Assembly: GCF_003589595.1 (NCBI RefSeq)
Contig: NW_020653750.1
Location: 2,033,943-2,097,942 of the forward strand
Length of the DNA: 64,000 nucleotides
Origin: Hyposmocoma kahamanoa
Taxonomy: Eukaryota > Arthropoda > Insecta > Lepidoptera > Cosmopterigidae
Direction: 5' to 3'
Below the pieces are notes generated by a model. The model saw nothing but the letters and a program-made list of their open reading frames with translations. It searched no databases and was not told the DNA's origin. This document shows positions 23,158 through 34,309 of the stretch, piece after piece. A program made the position numbers and the translations under genes. Each line of letters opens with the position of its first letter. Position 1 is the first letter of the stretch.

Positions 23158-23829
23158 TAAGTTTCATACATGAAGTATCACTATAAAAAGAATATGGGAA
23201 AAAGAAATATACTTCCAAATTTGATAATATATCTAATACATAATTTATTTTCATTTTAACATTTTCCTAATTAATAGTAAGTAACCAAGATTTACTTTTG
23301 AAGGAAACAAAACAAATGAAATGCTGATTATTTTATAATTATTTGTAGTATCCTTATTTTGAACCGGCATGAATGTAGACATGGTCTCTACATCAAGAAA
23401 CTGATACGAGTAGAGGAGACGAAAGGAATATGTACGGAGCATGGCATTAGAGGTGTATGTTTTCTGCCAATCTCAGTGGAATACAACACACACAAGCTTG
23501 ACGATAATATATGTACGTAATAGTAATTAGACTGCCAAGTGATAACCACGACCTTTCTGTGAAGTGAAACGACAAATGAAAACATAGTACTGTAACCAAT
23601 TAACCTATAAGCGTCTGTTCAACATAAAAGTTGCAGAATTTAATTAATCAAGCGAGCGAGTTAATTAAAACTATATTAACCATTGTACACGTTTAGTTTG
23701 ACGTTGCTACTGGTGATAATGGTTTCTGTCGGTGCAGAATCCGCTTGTACAGCACTAATCCACGTATTTTTATTGTAATGAAGCGATCCTGTTTTCCGAA
23801 TTCAAAAATAGGGTGAGCCAGCGTATTTA

Positions 23830-24210
23830 TAGAGGACAGTCCCAAATCTTTTTATATAAGTTTTGTTTATAGTGCCCCACCCTATCAGCCTCTTGGTTAT
23901 GCGGGAAGGGCACTATGACCGGTGCAAGCGAACTTGCACAGGGACCATCTAAGTCAGGTCCTAACTCCGGATCAGCACGTTTGCACGCACTCATCACTAA
24001 GGCTAGTGCCTTAGGTGAGCCGCCTCGGGTGCACGTATAGTACCCTCCCTATTTTCCAGATAGGTACCGGAGCTGTAGGTACGCTCACTTCCCGTCGCGC
24101 TCCGCACAAGTAACGGTTAACACCGCTGAGCCGCCGACTTTAAGCCGACTACCAAATTTCCTCATTGGTGGCGGAGCTGTAAGGCACGCTCACTTCCCAA
24201 CGCCGAATGA
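23830..24210 (+). repeat. GC-rich interspersed repeat before the assembly gap
   Basis: The shared phrase 'ttatagtgccccaccctatc' ... 'gggcactatgaccggtgcaa' matches a second, more diverged copy at 58560-58745. Two inner blocks, 'ggagctgtaggtacgctcac' (about 24070) and 'ggagctgtaaggcacgctca' (about 24170), are a 100-bp direct repeat. The element runs into the N gap, so its 3' end is unknown. It may be part of a LINE, but no protein match was seen. Confidence 0.55.
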
Positions 24211-24220
24211 NNNNNNNNNN
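24211..24220. other. Assembly gap (10 N)
   Basis: Ten undetermined bases. The true gap length is unknown, and the break falls within repeated sequence, a common cause. Confidence 0.99.
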
Positions 24221-24652
24221 ATTGCAAAATTACATATTTAGTATTTAATTACCGATGAAATGTGATTCCGTTTGTTTTGTAATTATGTGATGTTTTATTG
24301 TTTTTCCCACACCACCGAATAGAACAGCACGACATTGTTAGATATATTATCTTTATTACAATAAATACAGAATATTTTTTGGATTATTTGGAGACGTACA
24401 CACAGGTCAGTAGTTGGCCTGTCTATACTGCAGTGCAAACGGGAGTTGATATTTATAAGAGCTGTATCGCTAATGTGTTACCAGGAATACAAGGCCTTTA
24501 TTTCGTCTCTATTTCTAGTTATATACTCGATGAGATGTAGACACGCGACTGTACTTCTTGCAAAATTGATATTAACGGCATTTTGAGCCAACATTGTCTG
24601 AGTAAACTAAAATTGGCAGTTACTCGCCGACTTTCTAAACTTTAGTAAGGAT

Positions 24653-24722
24653 AAAGCAACCAGACGGGTTACGTATCTCCTAAATCTAAAGCAACTAGAC
24701 GGGTTAGGTATATCCTAAATCT
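24653..24722 (+). repeat. 35-bp tandem duplication
   Basis: Two adjacent units start 'aaagcaaccagacgggttac' and 'aaagcaactagacgggttag' and differ at a few positions. Confidence 0.8.
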
Positions 24723-25132
24723 GAAAGCCTCAATCGACCTTGAAAAATGAGGTGACGGTAGATTTGTAAGAACCTTGGCAGTGACATGACACAAAATTCA
24801 ATATGGCAGACACTGAATGACATGATGTGAAACCAGAGCATTCAGTTTTTGCAATTAACGCGGTCACATTGCGGTCAGGATTTTTGCCACATTGAAAAAC
24901 ATAAAAAGTGACGGATTATGACAATAGGATTAAAATTAACCTAAATCGCGACTTGACGAATAAAGAAACATGACAGTAATCGTATATTGTATTAAATGAT
25001 GAAGTGTTTGGTCTTCGACTCTGGTATGAATTGCAATACATTTTGAAGTTTAAATTTATTTATTTTGAATAAGCGGATATTTCATATACATATATTAATT
25101 ATATTGTATTTTAAGATAGTTAATACGGTTTT

Positions 25133-25331
25133 GCAGTGTAAGGGTGCTGGTGAAGTTACAGGCACATGGAACATGCCAACTCACGTTTCAGGGTGAGTGA
25201 CGCAGTGACCTCAGATCTTTGCGATTTAAAGCTCTGAGTGGCACTGCAACTGTTATGGATAGGCGTGTCGCTTACTACCAGGCGCACAACTTGCTCGTCC
25301 CGTCATTTAGTATCGTGATAAAAATAAATAG
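25133..25331 (+). repeat. R330 interspersed repeat, copy 7 (3' part)
   Basis: It starts at 'aagggtgctggtgaagttac' and ends 'tcccgtcatttagtatcg' with an A-rich tail. The AT-rich spacer before it (24900-25130) matches the spacer in copy 9 ('gaagtgtttggtctt', 'tattttaagatag'), so the 5' end may extend to about 24900. Confidence 0.75.
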
Positions 25332-25889
25332 AGCTTCTTACACAACATTTCATCTCCTATAGTTCTCCAATAATGCTCGCGTTAAACGTTAATAACGAGC
25401 TTATCATGAAACACATTGGCACAAAAGTTCAGAGTTCTTAAGCTGCTAAGAGGTGGAACTCTGTTTTAGTAAAGTTCAGTTCTTATATAGCAGTATAATT
25501 AAATAACTGATTCACAAGCAATTCTAGTATCATAGTTAAGCTCTCTAGCACAGTCCATTAACGTCTCGAACTCCGGGAAAACTGGGTAACTTTTGCTAAA
25601 GACAGAAAGGGGACTTGTGAAACTACAATACCGTGCTAATGAAAGATTTTAAGTTTTGACTATTTTTAGTTTTTTTTGTGATTGTGATATTCACGTAATT
25701 TATTAGAACTATAATTAATATGCACGGTATAATTCGTTATGTAGACACATATTTTTTTGTAAGCAGGGACGCATTTAGTGGCCTCGGTGTATACATCTAA
25801 ATATTAGGGTTGTAAAGTAACATAGATAATAGTTTTTAGATCTCTAGGGAACCTTAAAGGAAGTAACCGGTTGACAATTTCGAGGGCGT

Positions 25890-26100
25890 AACGTTTTACA
25901 CTGTGGGCGTTGGATGCTGAGTTTCCTGGTTCGATTCCCGGTAGGACCAATTTGGGAAATGAACTTTTCTTAATTAATTTTGGTCTGGGTGTTCTGGGGA
26001 GTGTCTCAGAGTGAGTTCCGTTCCACGTAATTCCCTAGTTTGAGACCAGGAAATTGGTGTAGTAAATGTGCTATTTCCTTGTTTATTTAATCATTGCCCT
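25890..26100 (+). mobile_element. Degraded tRNA-related SINE
   Basis: A B-box-like 'ctggttcgattcccggtagg' at about 25926 follows a poor A-box region. The body contains 'ggtctgggtgttctgggga' and 'gagttccgttccacgta'. It is unlike families A and B of this window and only partly preserved. Confidence 0.5.
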
Positions 26101-26214
26101 GGAAAACACAATAACATTTAGAAAAAAGGAAAACGCAGACTAAATATACTAATTATTTTGAAAGACATTTCTTCCTGCAGACCTAAATATTACAAGACGC
26201 AATAATTACAATAA

Positions 26215-26960
26215 CGGCGCGTGTACACGCTAAGAAAAGTCGCCGTGTCTAAGCAAGAATTCGTATCGTTTCTGCACACGAACTGTGTACACAGCCTCGG
26301 CGCCGGACAACAAAAAATCTTATATACCCCCGGCTCGACGCACTCTGCCGGTATTGTATGGGGCGCATGGTCAGTAAACGACACGTTTATGCGCGTGGAC
26401 TGGTGTTGCAAAGCACCATTGTTGCACCATTAATTTTGTTGCGACTAATAAAATGCTTGATTTACTTATAAGTGTAGTAGAGAAACGACCCGTATTGTGG
26501 GACCAAACCTTAGAGATTTATAAAGATAAACAACACACCTTTGAGGCATGGAGAGAAATATTTATTATTCTTAAGGAAGATTTTCAAGAAATGACAAATA
26601 CAGAAATAAATTAAATATTTGATAAATTTTTCTTCATGTTATCGCAATGTAAGATTTCTTTAGTATCTTCTTTTCTTATAAATTTATCTACCATTTTAGT
26701 CAACATAGTTATTCCCACAGTCGTTAGTAAAACGACAGCTACCTGGAAGACTCGTTAATGCACTGACACGTTTACCCTACACATGTCTGCCCGAAAGCAT
26801 TCGTATCGTGTACATAGTCATCATTTTCTTGTCTGCAACAGACACGACATATTTTCGTGTCTAGATCCGACAAAGTTCTTGTCGTGTACAAGATTATTCT
26901 CATCTTTTCTGCAGCAGATGTGTCGACGCATGTCGATTTTCTTAGCTTGTACACGCGCCG
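26215..26960. mobile_element. Harbinger-like element with MADF remnant
   Basis: Terminal inverted repeats of about 25 bp begin cggcgcgtgtaca and share 'gctaagaaaa'. Both sides are flanked by TAA (26212-26214 and 26961-26963), a 3-bp duplication of the TWA type that PIF/Harbinger transposons make. The 746-bp body carries a short plus-strand MADF-domain ORF at 26453 but no DDE transposase. The subterminal regions are rich in 'gtgtc' and 'gacac' words, possible binding sites for the second protein. It is probably an internally deleted derivative. Autonomous Harbingers encode both a transposase and a Myb/MADF protein. Confidence 0.75.
26453..26614 (+). pseudogene. MADF/Myb-SANT-like domain fragment of a Harbinger element
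   Basis: The ORF is 53 aa from ATG to TAA and starts LLISVVEKRPVLWD..., followed by IYKDKQHTFEAWREIF. This is the first two helices of a MADF domain (hydrophobic residues, KRPVLWD, later AW.EI). A whole domain has about 85 residues, so the third helix is lost. In Harbinger elements this protein binds DNA and brings the transposase to the element. It lies inside the TIR-bounded element, in the correct setting for that role. It is an unusually clean frame for such a short relic. Confidence 0.7.
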
Positions 26961-27091
26961 TAACGGGTTTATGTGCACAACAAAACAAAAATTATGTAAT
27001 TAAAAAAATATCAGTAACATTAAATTATAATAAACTATATAAATACTTAGATAAATACATATTACATAATATAATATCTATTATTAAACTA

Positions 27092-27670
27092 CGAGGGTGG
27101 GTTGATCAATATTTGTCATTAAGCCATTGACTTTTTGTAAGTCGATGCACTAAGCTATTCATTGTATTCAAATTTTTATTGAATTGATATTCAATTATTT
27201 TTATGTGAAATTACTCCACTAGTTTGTTATGATTATTATTACAATTTATTTATTTTTATTTCTTGATTCTGAACTGCTTAACTAAGCAACTAACGGTACT
27301 TTTTAAAATGAGCGCGAAAATAAAAGAAAGTAGAAATAAAAACGTTAGGTGAAGTCTATGTACGAGTATTTTTTGAAGATGAAGAAAACGGAATTCCGAG
27401 TATTCCGTTTCTCATCTGCAATCAGTGCCACTACCATGGAACATCAACACTTGTCAATTATGATACGAACTATTGCCACACCGCAGTATTCACCAGATTT
27501 GACTCCATTTGACGTTTTTTATCTGATTTTTTTACCAATTTGCATCAAATGCGGAAGTGATCGCTGAAACAGAGGCTTATTTCTCAGTTTGACAAAAAAT
27601 ATTTTTTTGAAGAAGTTGAGATATCGCTGGTCAAGGGGTATAGAGTTAAAAGGAGATTAGAGAAAAATAA
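27092..27670 (+). pseudogene. Internally deleted mariner fossil
   Basis: The left end 'cgagggtgggttgatcaata' after a TA (27090-27091) resembles a mariner terminal repeat. A start-like 'MKKTEFRV' near 27375 jumps directly to the C-terminal half: 'QYSPDLTPFD' (third catalytic acidic residue region), then in another frame 'KKLRYRWSRGIELKGD', the normal C-terminal motif. The middle, with the first two aspartates, is missing. The right terminus was not found. Its first 100 bases recur inverted at 22230. Confidence 0.75.
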
Positions 27671-28129
27671 ACCATCATTTAAAAAATATGTTTTTGTCGT
27701 CACGAGACTCAAACCTAAAACTCGTGTTACCAAAAAACAAAAACTCAATTTGTGTTCTGTTAAATTAACATACTTATTCTTGATGCACCATTTTGAGAGT
27801 ATTGTGGTAAACTATATATTATTTTATATGTTTAACTTCGAAATTCACGTGGTTTCTTAAAAGCGTTTTAACTTTTACTAAATAGCAAGTCTACCGTCAG
27901 AGGAACTCGCAACGGAATGGAGAGCAGTTAGCTCATCTTAATTTAGTGTTCTTGTTTGCGGTAAATACCAATTTGGAGCTGGTTGTTCGACTAACTTTAC
28001 TGAGCAAACGGCCAAGTGAATGAATGTATTAGAATTATGCAGCGGTAATCAAACGTAGAAATTAATCTGTACGTCCCTAATAAAAGTAGGTGTAACTGTT
28101 TAATTAAGTATTTATTAAAAATGGAAGTT

Positions 28130-28137
28130 AATTAATT
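28130..28137 (+). repeat. Left 8-bp target duplication of foldback element
   Basis: aattaatt; the partner is aaataatt at 28762-28769 (7 of 8). Confidence 0.6.
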
Positions 28138-28761
28138 TGCTACTCCGCGAACCCAGTGAAGGTTAAATCGTGCAAAATATCTGCGCTTGTGTTGAATATT
28201 TTTCCATGTAGTTAATTACCCACTCTCCCTCCGCATAAATAACACAAGTGCAACTACAGTCACAAACCAGCACCAAAAATATACCCAACATGAGTTTCGC
28301 CTCTCTACGAGGCATCCTCAGGGGCTGTTGACTGCTCGACACTCGGCCAAATAGTGAGCTCAAATATAGTGTATGAATGATCTGTGGTGAGCTCGTTTAG
28401 AACGGTTGGTGTATTTATAACCCCAGTGTTGCTATTGCTTAAACCCGAAAATACCCATAATAAAGGTGATGATGCAAAATTCAAATGTTCATTTATTATA
28501 CAACCCCTGTTGTTGTACCTAATTATTTCCATCTGTTCTAAAACACCCAACAGTCAACAGTCAACAGTCCCTGAGGATGCCACGTGGAGAGGCGAAACAC
28601 GTGTCGGATATATTTTTGGTGGTGGTTTGTGACTGTAGTTGCGCTTGTGTTATTTATTTTATTAATTTTTGGAGGGAGAGTGGGATAATTTACTGCATGA
28701 AAAAATATTATACACAAGCGTAGCTATTTTGCACGATTTAACCTGGGTTCGCGGAGTAGCA
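28138..28761. mobile_element. 624-bp hAT-type foldback element
   Basis: Very long terminal inverted repeats (about 195-205 bp each, 28138-28330 and 28555-28761) start tgctactccgcgaacc. Paired phrases inside include 'cctgaggatgcc' and 'aggcgaaac'. The loop at 28331-28554 has no gene. Near-identical 8-bp flanks fit a hAT-type insertion. It lies in the first large intron, 370 bp upstream of exon b of the host gene. ORFs at 28163-28632 are by-products of the inverted repeat. Confidence 0.75.
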
Positions 28762-29129
28762 AAATAATTTGCTTCATTTTTATTAACATGGACTTGTACA
28801 AAGCAACGCCTGAATCTATTAATTACTTAGGTATTTATTACAGACGTTTAGATATTGATATCATCTGAACAATGTTAATATAGTGAACTTGAGCTAGAGT
28901 AAATTCACAATGAACCGGTATCAGGACGCTCGATATAGTTCTTGTCATGTATTATATATTATTCAGTGTATTGAACGATTTTGCATTCGTTCTCCACACA
29001 GCGATTCCCTGCTCTCACCCGTTTTTGATCAATAAACCTTCATTAACTTTGTGCAATTAAATGCTATAATTAGAATTCCAAATTTGTATCATAATTTAGT
29101 AATGCATGAATCTATTTCCTTTGTTGCAG

Positions 29130-29441
29130 TGGATTGCGCGCTGGTATTAAATGCATAGACAATTACACTGAAGTATGTATGGAGAAACATGAACAAATTG
29201 TCTTTAGGAAAATATATTCTGGTATTACGGAAGTCGTCAATGAGTTGTGTACTAGAGGAGCTTATCAAAATGAATACTTGAAGCACGCTGATTGTGTAAA
29301 GAATGTGAGGTCGGAATACGAAGTTTGCAGCAGAAATTACGAAGTGACGTTAACTTCGTTGAGCAATCATCAAGCTAGCGACCAGTATCATACGGATCAG
29401 CGCGATATCAACCATGAAGACACCATGAGAACAGTCTGTTG
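29130..29441 (+). CDS. Cysteine-rich protein gene, exon b
   Basis: Central exon of the host gene. The acceptor is tcctttgttgcag (ends 29129) and the donor gtgagt (starts 29442). It completes the codon left open by exon a and gives 'GLRAGIKCIDNYTEVCMEK', then 'GITEVVNELCTR', 'YLKHADCVKNV' and 'SEYEVCSRNYEV'. That is six cysteines in regularly spaced, probably helical segments. The last codon (TG|T) is a seventh cysteine completed by exon c. There are no stops and codon use is balanced, so the gene looks intact. Cysteine spacing and amphipathic segments suggest a disulphide-bonded extracellular protein. I do not assign a family. Confidence 0.85.
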
Positions 29442-31327
29442 GTGAGTTAAATCATATCCTCATATAATTATTTTTGTATCAATCCTATTAATGATCAATT
29501 TAGATAAGGACTTAAATGAAGACTGTATACATTTTGTCACCTGTCAAGGTTTCGTTATCATGAATAGCTTTAAGTCAGGCGGAATTTGCCTGATTATAAT
29601 TTTGCTTTAATGTACGAGTGTTCCAGAGACTTTGGGCAATCCAAGGGCACAAGTCTCTAAGAGTTTATTGAGCGCTTAATGAATTTATCACCCTAATCCC
29701 GCAGTCCCTTAAGTTAAAACAAGGGAGGCCAAAAATACGATTGCAAAGCCTTTGACTGTTCGAATCTTGTTGAATTTGTAATTAGTTCGAGCACAAATTT
29801 CGTTCTTCAATTAGATTAACAAAGTTGTTGAAAGTTTTGAAAAATAATCGGTATAAACCATACCACTCTGTAAATTGGGAATCCCATAAAACAAGCGCTT
29901 CGTTTTTCTTAATAATAATTCTTATTTGCTTTTTTCCTTTGTACGTTTTTAAGGCGATTAAGCAATACGCTAATGAGTTTCTTATAAACTTGTTATTTGT
30001 AAGCTGGAGATGACATCGACGACGTCATTCAGTCTTGTAAATTGAACTGTCATGGAAGTTATCAAGAGAGGACCGGGGCGAGCACTTCAAAGAGTCTGGA
30101 CGTTGAATATTAAATGGTCCTCGTTAGGACTATTTATCGAACTCGTACCAATTCTAACTACGCGTCCGAGATGATTCCAGCAATATCAACGCTTAGTACA
30201 GCTTTACGTATATTTATCTCGAAGGGAACCATCCCATTCAAATTTACATGCAAATTACTTTAGGTCTGTGCGTCAAAAGTATCCACTTTTTGGCGACCCT
30301 TTTGTCTTTTATGCGTTTCTATTATGTTGTTATTATTACTTGTACTTGCAAATTGTATAATTTGAAAAACAGTGAATGTTCTATATTAATTTTCTTGTTT
30401 GCCTGTTTATTAATCTCCAGCTTTTCCCGTCGACTTCATTCGCGTTATGTGCTAAATGATTTTTTTGTGTGGGTGTTTATTATCGAATTTAAGTCATTCA
30501 TAGATCATATTTCATTCAGATCAGTTGAGCTGTTTTTGACTTTTCCAAACATCCGTTCGTTTATGTAAAACTTTGACTTTAATAATATTTTTGGGATAAA
30601 CTTTGAAAAACATCAGACAAACAGTCTGTTACTACGGTTATTGGCAACACTCGTTAGATAATTTTGAATCTATCTCAAAGAATTAGTTCTTTTAAGACTA
30701 CTAATGAATAAAACGTTCTTACTTTAAATTTTCTATCTTTTATAGTACATGAAATGCCTTCTTTAAAAAGCTTACTGAAAAGAAATGAAAGTTGAATGAA
30801 GCGAAGCTTTTTTTTCTTCGAAAGTTATGCGTATTTGTAATATTTACCTTGGCCAAATGACTAAGGCTTTAAAAATAATTAAGAGCGTAAAACAAATACT
30901 AAGTAGCAAAGAAACAAATGATAATAAAGTGGTCATTAACACTCCAAAATCCTCGGTAAGTTCGGCAGGTAGGTACATTTTATTTTTTGCGTATTATAAC
31001 GTCATTACGGCTGTGTTTTATTATTCGTCGTTCGTGAATTCTATTGGATTCGTGCGACACTTAGGATATTTTGGCAGTTAATGACTTCGTTATCCTCGCC
31101 ATTTGTAACATTTGAATCAGTAATTTGCCACAGTAACGCTTTAGGAGTGGCCTATGTTAATGTGAAAATCGCCTTAGGTGTAATTAGAAAAGATATTAAG
31201 AGCTAGACGTTTAAGCAAAGATTTCGTGTCTATAGACGAAGGTTTATAATTAACTTTAGTATAATACTAGTCACTTAAATAAAATTTACTTACATAAGTT
31301 GTCACGCCGCAAAAATGCATGAAATTA
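29442..31327. other. Intronic sequence
   Basis: AT-rich, with no recognised exon or transposon end. Chance frames at 30248-30568 and 30827-31081 (+) have low-complexity, hydrophobic translations and no family resemblance. Confidence 0.45.
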
Positions 31328-31331
31328 CTAA

Positions 31332-31671
31332 GAGTGGTTACACACGGCGACTTTTACCAGCGATGAAAACGCGCGTTCGTGAAACGTGCGATTGCGTCGC
31401 TACACTTGCGATATATAGGCGATTGCATCGATGCGAACGCGCGCCTGCTTCGATACAATCGCGCGATTGCATCGATACAAACACGCGATTGCATCGATGT
31501 TATCGCCTACAAAGCCCAAGTGTAGCGATGCAATCGCGCCTTTCTATCGAAGCAGTCGCGCGCTTCCATCGCGTTTGCATCGCTGCTTAAAATGGCGCGC
31601 GTGTGTAAAGGTAGACGATTAGCGACTGCATCGCTACTGCATCGCGTTTGCATCGCTGTGTGTAACCGCTC
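31332..31671. mobile_element. 340-bp MITE of 'gcgattgcatcgat' words, TAA duplication
   Basis: The inverted ends are gagtggttacacac and gagcggttacacac (right end, complement). Both sides carry TAA (31329-31331, 31672-31674), as in PIF/Harbinger insertions. The interior is built almost wholly from variants of gcgattgcatcgat in both senses, about a dozen, and is far GC-richer than its surroundings. No coding capacity is present, although chance ORFs overlap (31315-31622). It lies in the second intron of the host gene. Confidence 0.8.
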
Positions 31672-31861
31672 TAAGGGTTACCTCAAAATGGGGCAGCAAT
31701 CGACTCGTCGAATGTAACCTTATTTTGTAGAAAATAAAGTTTAGCTAGTTTAGCTTACCTGTATAATTTTGTTTCCGAAATCATTTGAGAATTTCTTAAA
31801 GAAATGTCTTTTCATTGTAACTTATAACTAGACAAGATTAGTAAAAGGGGTTGAGAAGCTT

Positions 31862-32340
31862 TTGGTCAATGAAAAACCTGAAGAATGGAAAATAACGCTA
31901 ATCCCTAGAAAAACTCATGGACGTTCATATTCTCTCCGTACTTACGGTACTCAAATCTTGGTCTTTGACGAATCGTCGGAAGTTCGCACTCGGGTTATGT
32001 CAGCGTGGCATGGAACGCAATGCAATATTTTGGGAGTAAAACTGTCAGACCGCGTACGGAACAGTTTACTGCTCTCCAAAACACAAATCGTTAAAGTGGT
32101 AAAAATAAAACGCTATGAAATGGAACTGACCCTTACACAACTCCCGCGTGTCAAGCGAGCTGTGGGTAAAGATCACCACGGAATGGATCCCACCAAACGC
32201 AAGACGGAGAAGTGAAAGACCCAGAAGGAAATGGCGTGACGATCTTGATGCGTCATTACGAGTGGAAAAAGGGAAGGGTGGCTTTTGTCCTGCAGTGGGA
32301 TAGTAACAAGCTAACAGCTGAAAAATGAAATGAAATCGTA
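31862..32340 (+). pseudogene. LINE ORF2 C-terminal remnant (RTE/R1-like)
   Basis: The frame to 32215 contains 'WHGTQCNILGVKLSDRVRNS', then 'KTQIVKVVKIKRYEMEL', matching the 'ML.IS..DR.RN' block downstream of reverse transcriptase in RTE/R1-type LINEs. The next frames continue 'PRRKWRDDLD' and the 'G.CPAVG' ending. Several frameshifts are present, and the tail ends in 'gaaaaatgaaatgaaatcg'. Reverse transcriptase and endonuclease are absent. Confidence 0.7.
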
Positions 32341-33719
32341 ACTTAGGTACCTATTAAGTTATAATATTCGTAGGATTACGATGAAAGGTCGTGTTGCTAT
32401 TTTAATATAATCAAGTGTAGGTTGTATTACTAAGTACTCGTAGGGAATTCGCGTTCGCATCATAACGAAAATCTATCGTGGAATAGAGTAACAAAACTCC
32501 TTTTTTTTCAATTCATTAATTTGGAAATTGTTTCAAAACAATTTTATGAAAGCTTTTAAAACATTTGTATATGTTATTTTGTCACGGCTAGCGCAGCCCA
32601 GTTTTTCTATTAAAAATATTTGTTTGTTATCGCAGGATTCACACACGGCCGCCCACGCGTTCACAATGGAGATAAACAAAAACACTATTTTCTACTGAAA
32701 AACAATGAAAACGTGAACGAACTAAGTTTTAACAGCTCCAAGTTAAAATAAACAATTTTAAATTTTATGCTGTTTGCTTAGTTGGTTGGTTTTGATGTAC
32801 AATGCGCTCTGTTCAGCAATACAGCCAACTATTACTTCATTGAACAATGAAATAAGAATTTTGGAACAAACGTCAATTTACACGAGCTCTAAATGTCTGC
32901 GATATTTCAAGGGCTGATTAAAGTCATAAATACGATCAACTTTTACTACGTGAATTCCTCTGAATCTCAAAAAGAAACAGCTCTGTCATTAGAATAATAT
33001 TTGGGTCAATATCTTTTCGACATGCAGACACATCCCCATATTTGTTCGTGATAATTGCAGATCTTTCGGGATGTCGCGGATGATTTTAAATAATTAGTTT
33101 GGTTTATACAAATTCGTATATGTTCGCATTTCTTCAGTTGTTAAAAACATGTTTTAAATATTTTTCATTAAATTTAAAATATAATATTGTCTCAAACCAC
33201 AATTCTCCTGTTTTCCTGCCGAAAACTAAAAATATGTTACACGTTCAAAATTCAATTTTCAACGATTAAGCTTTTACAGCGCAGTGGAAATGAAGTTATT
33301 GTCTACGGAGGTCACGTAGCTTGATTAACTCATGAATTCTAAACTGTTTTTGACGCTTTTCCTTGAAATTCGTGTTCATTAATGATTCGTTTGGGTAATA
33401 ATGTTTTTGAATCATTATTATATTTTTTTGTAATTGTTAGAATACTAGATAACTAATGAAAATCATTTTTATTTTATTATTTTCGGATCGCTTAAAACAT
33501 AATTATTGTTTAAAGAGTTTAAGTTACTGACAGGCCATATCTCTATCTTAGACGGTGCTAACGCAAACAGGTCCGAGGAGATACTTCGAAAGTTTCCCAT
33601 TTATGTTTACTTATTATATAATAGATAGTTATTTAATAGTTATTTTATTTTAATTCAATATTTATTTTTATATTATGTTTTTATGGTAAGTAAGAAGGTC
33701 GTTAATGTAAAGCCATGAA
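32341..33719. other. Intronic sequence
   Basis: AT-rich; nothing recognised. Confidence 0.45.
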
Positions 33720-34145
33720 TTTCAATCGATATGTACTGGGAGGTAGGCTTTTGTTAGAATAGTTAAGATACTTATAGGCTTCAACTTAGAGTGATGCCAT
33801 GCGATGCGTTGCATCGGCGTTGAGACGTACCTAAGCGGTGACGCTGCGTTGTACGGACAACGGTACATCAGACTACACATTTTTGTTCGAAAATCGCCTC
33901 CAGTGCAACGGAACAAGATACGTCAATGTGTAGCTTGATGTGCTGGCGTGTATACATTATAAATAAAAACTACATGTTACATGGCGCGTTGAAACGGGAG
34001 ACGGAAGGCGTACGCATCGGGGACGCATGAAGCGGGGAGGCGTAGTGCAGTGCCGATGACGACAGGGCGGTACTAATGCAACGTTACGTTGCGTTGAAAT
34101 TATAGCGTTGCAAATGCACCGGCAACCTACGTGTCGCATCGTTGT
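33720..34145. repeat. GC-rich block upstream of exon c
   Basis: The block is distinctly richer in CG than its flanks and full of 'gcgttgc' and 'gcaacg' words ('gcgatgcgttgcatcggcg', 'gcaacgttacgttgcgttg'). It resembles the interior of the MITE at 31332, but no paired ends or duplication were found. It lies directly before the polypyrimidine tract of exon c. Confidence 0.45.
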
Positions 34146-34194
34146 TAATTGTCAGACAGTCCATAGTTATTTAGAAATGTTGTTTTTCTTCCAG

Positions 34195-34309
34195 TTCATT
34201 CCAAGAGTACCTACTATGTTCCGAGCGGACGGTACAGCGGTCATGCGGCAACGAAGCGGCTCACTTCACTAACACCTTTCTGAAGCGGATGGCTTCTAAT
34301 ATTATAAAG
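34195..34309 (+). CDS. Cysteine-rich protein gene, exon c
   Basis: The acceptor is gtttttcttccag (ends 34194) and the donor gtttgt (starts 34310). It begins by completing a cysteine codon from exon b and encodes 'SFQEYLLCSERTVQRSCGN' followed by 'AHFTNTFLKRMASNIIK', ending on a complete codon (phase 0). Two more cysteines bring the visible total to 12 in about 185 residues. At least one further exon must lie downstream, but none could be recognised in the remaining 29 kb. Confidence 0.8.

Noticed and set aside
28163..28632. Three overlapping ORFs of 66-82 aa
   Set aside because: Produced by the long inverted arms of the foldback element.
31315..31622. ORFs over the 340-bp MITE
   Set aside because: The repeated 14-bp word gives open frames by itself; no start or splice context.
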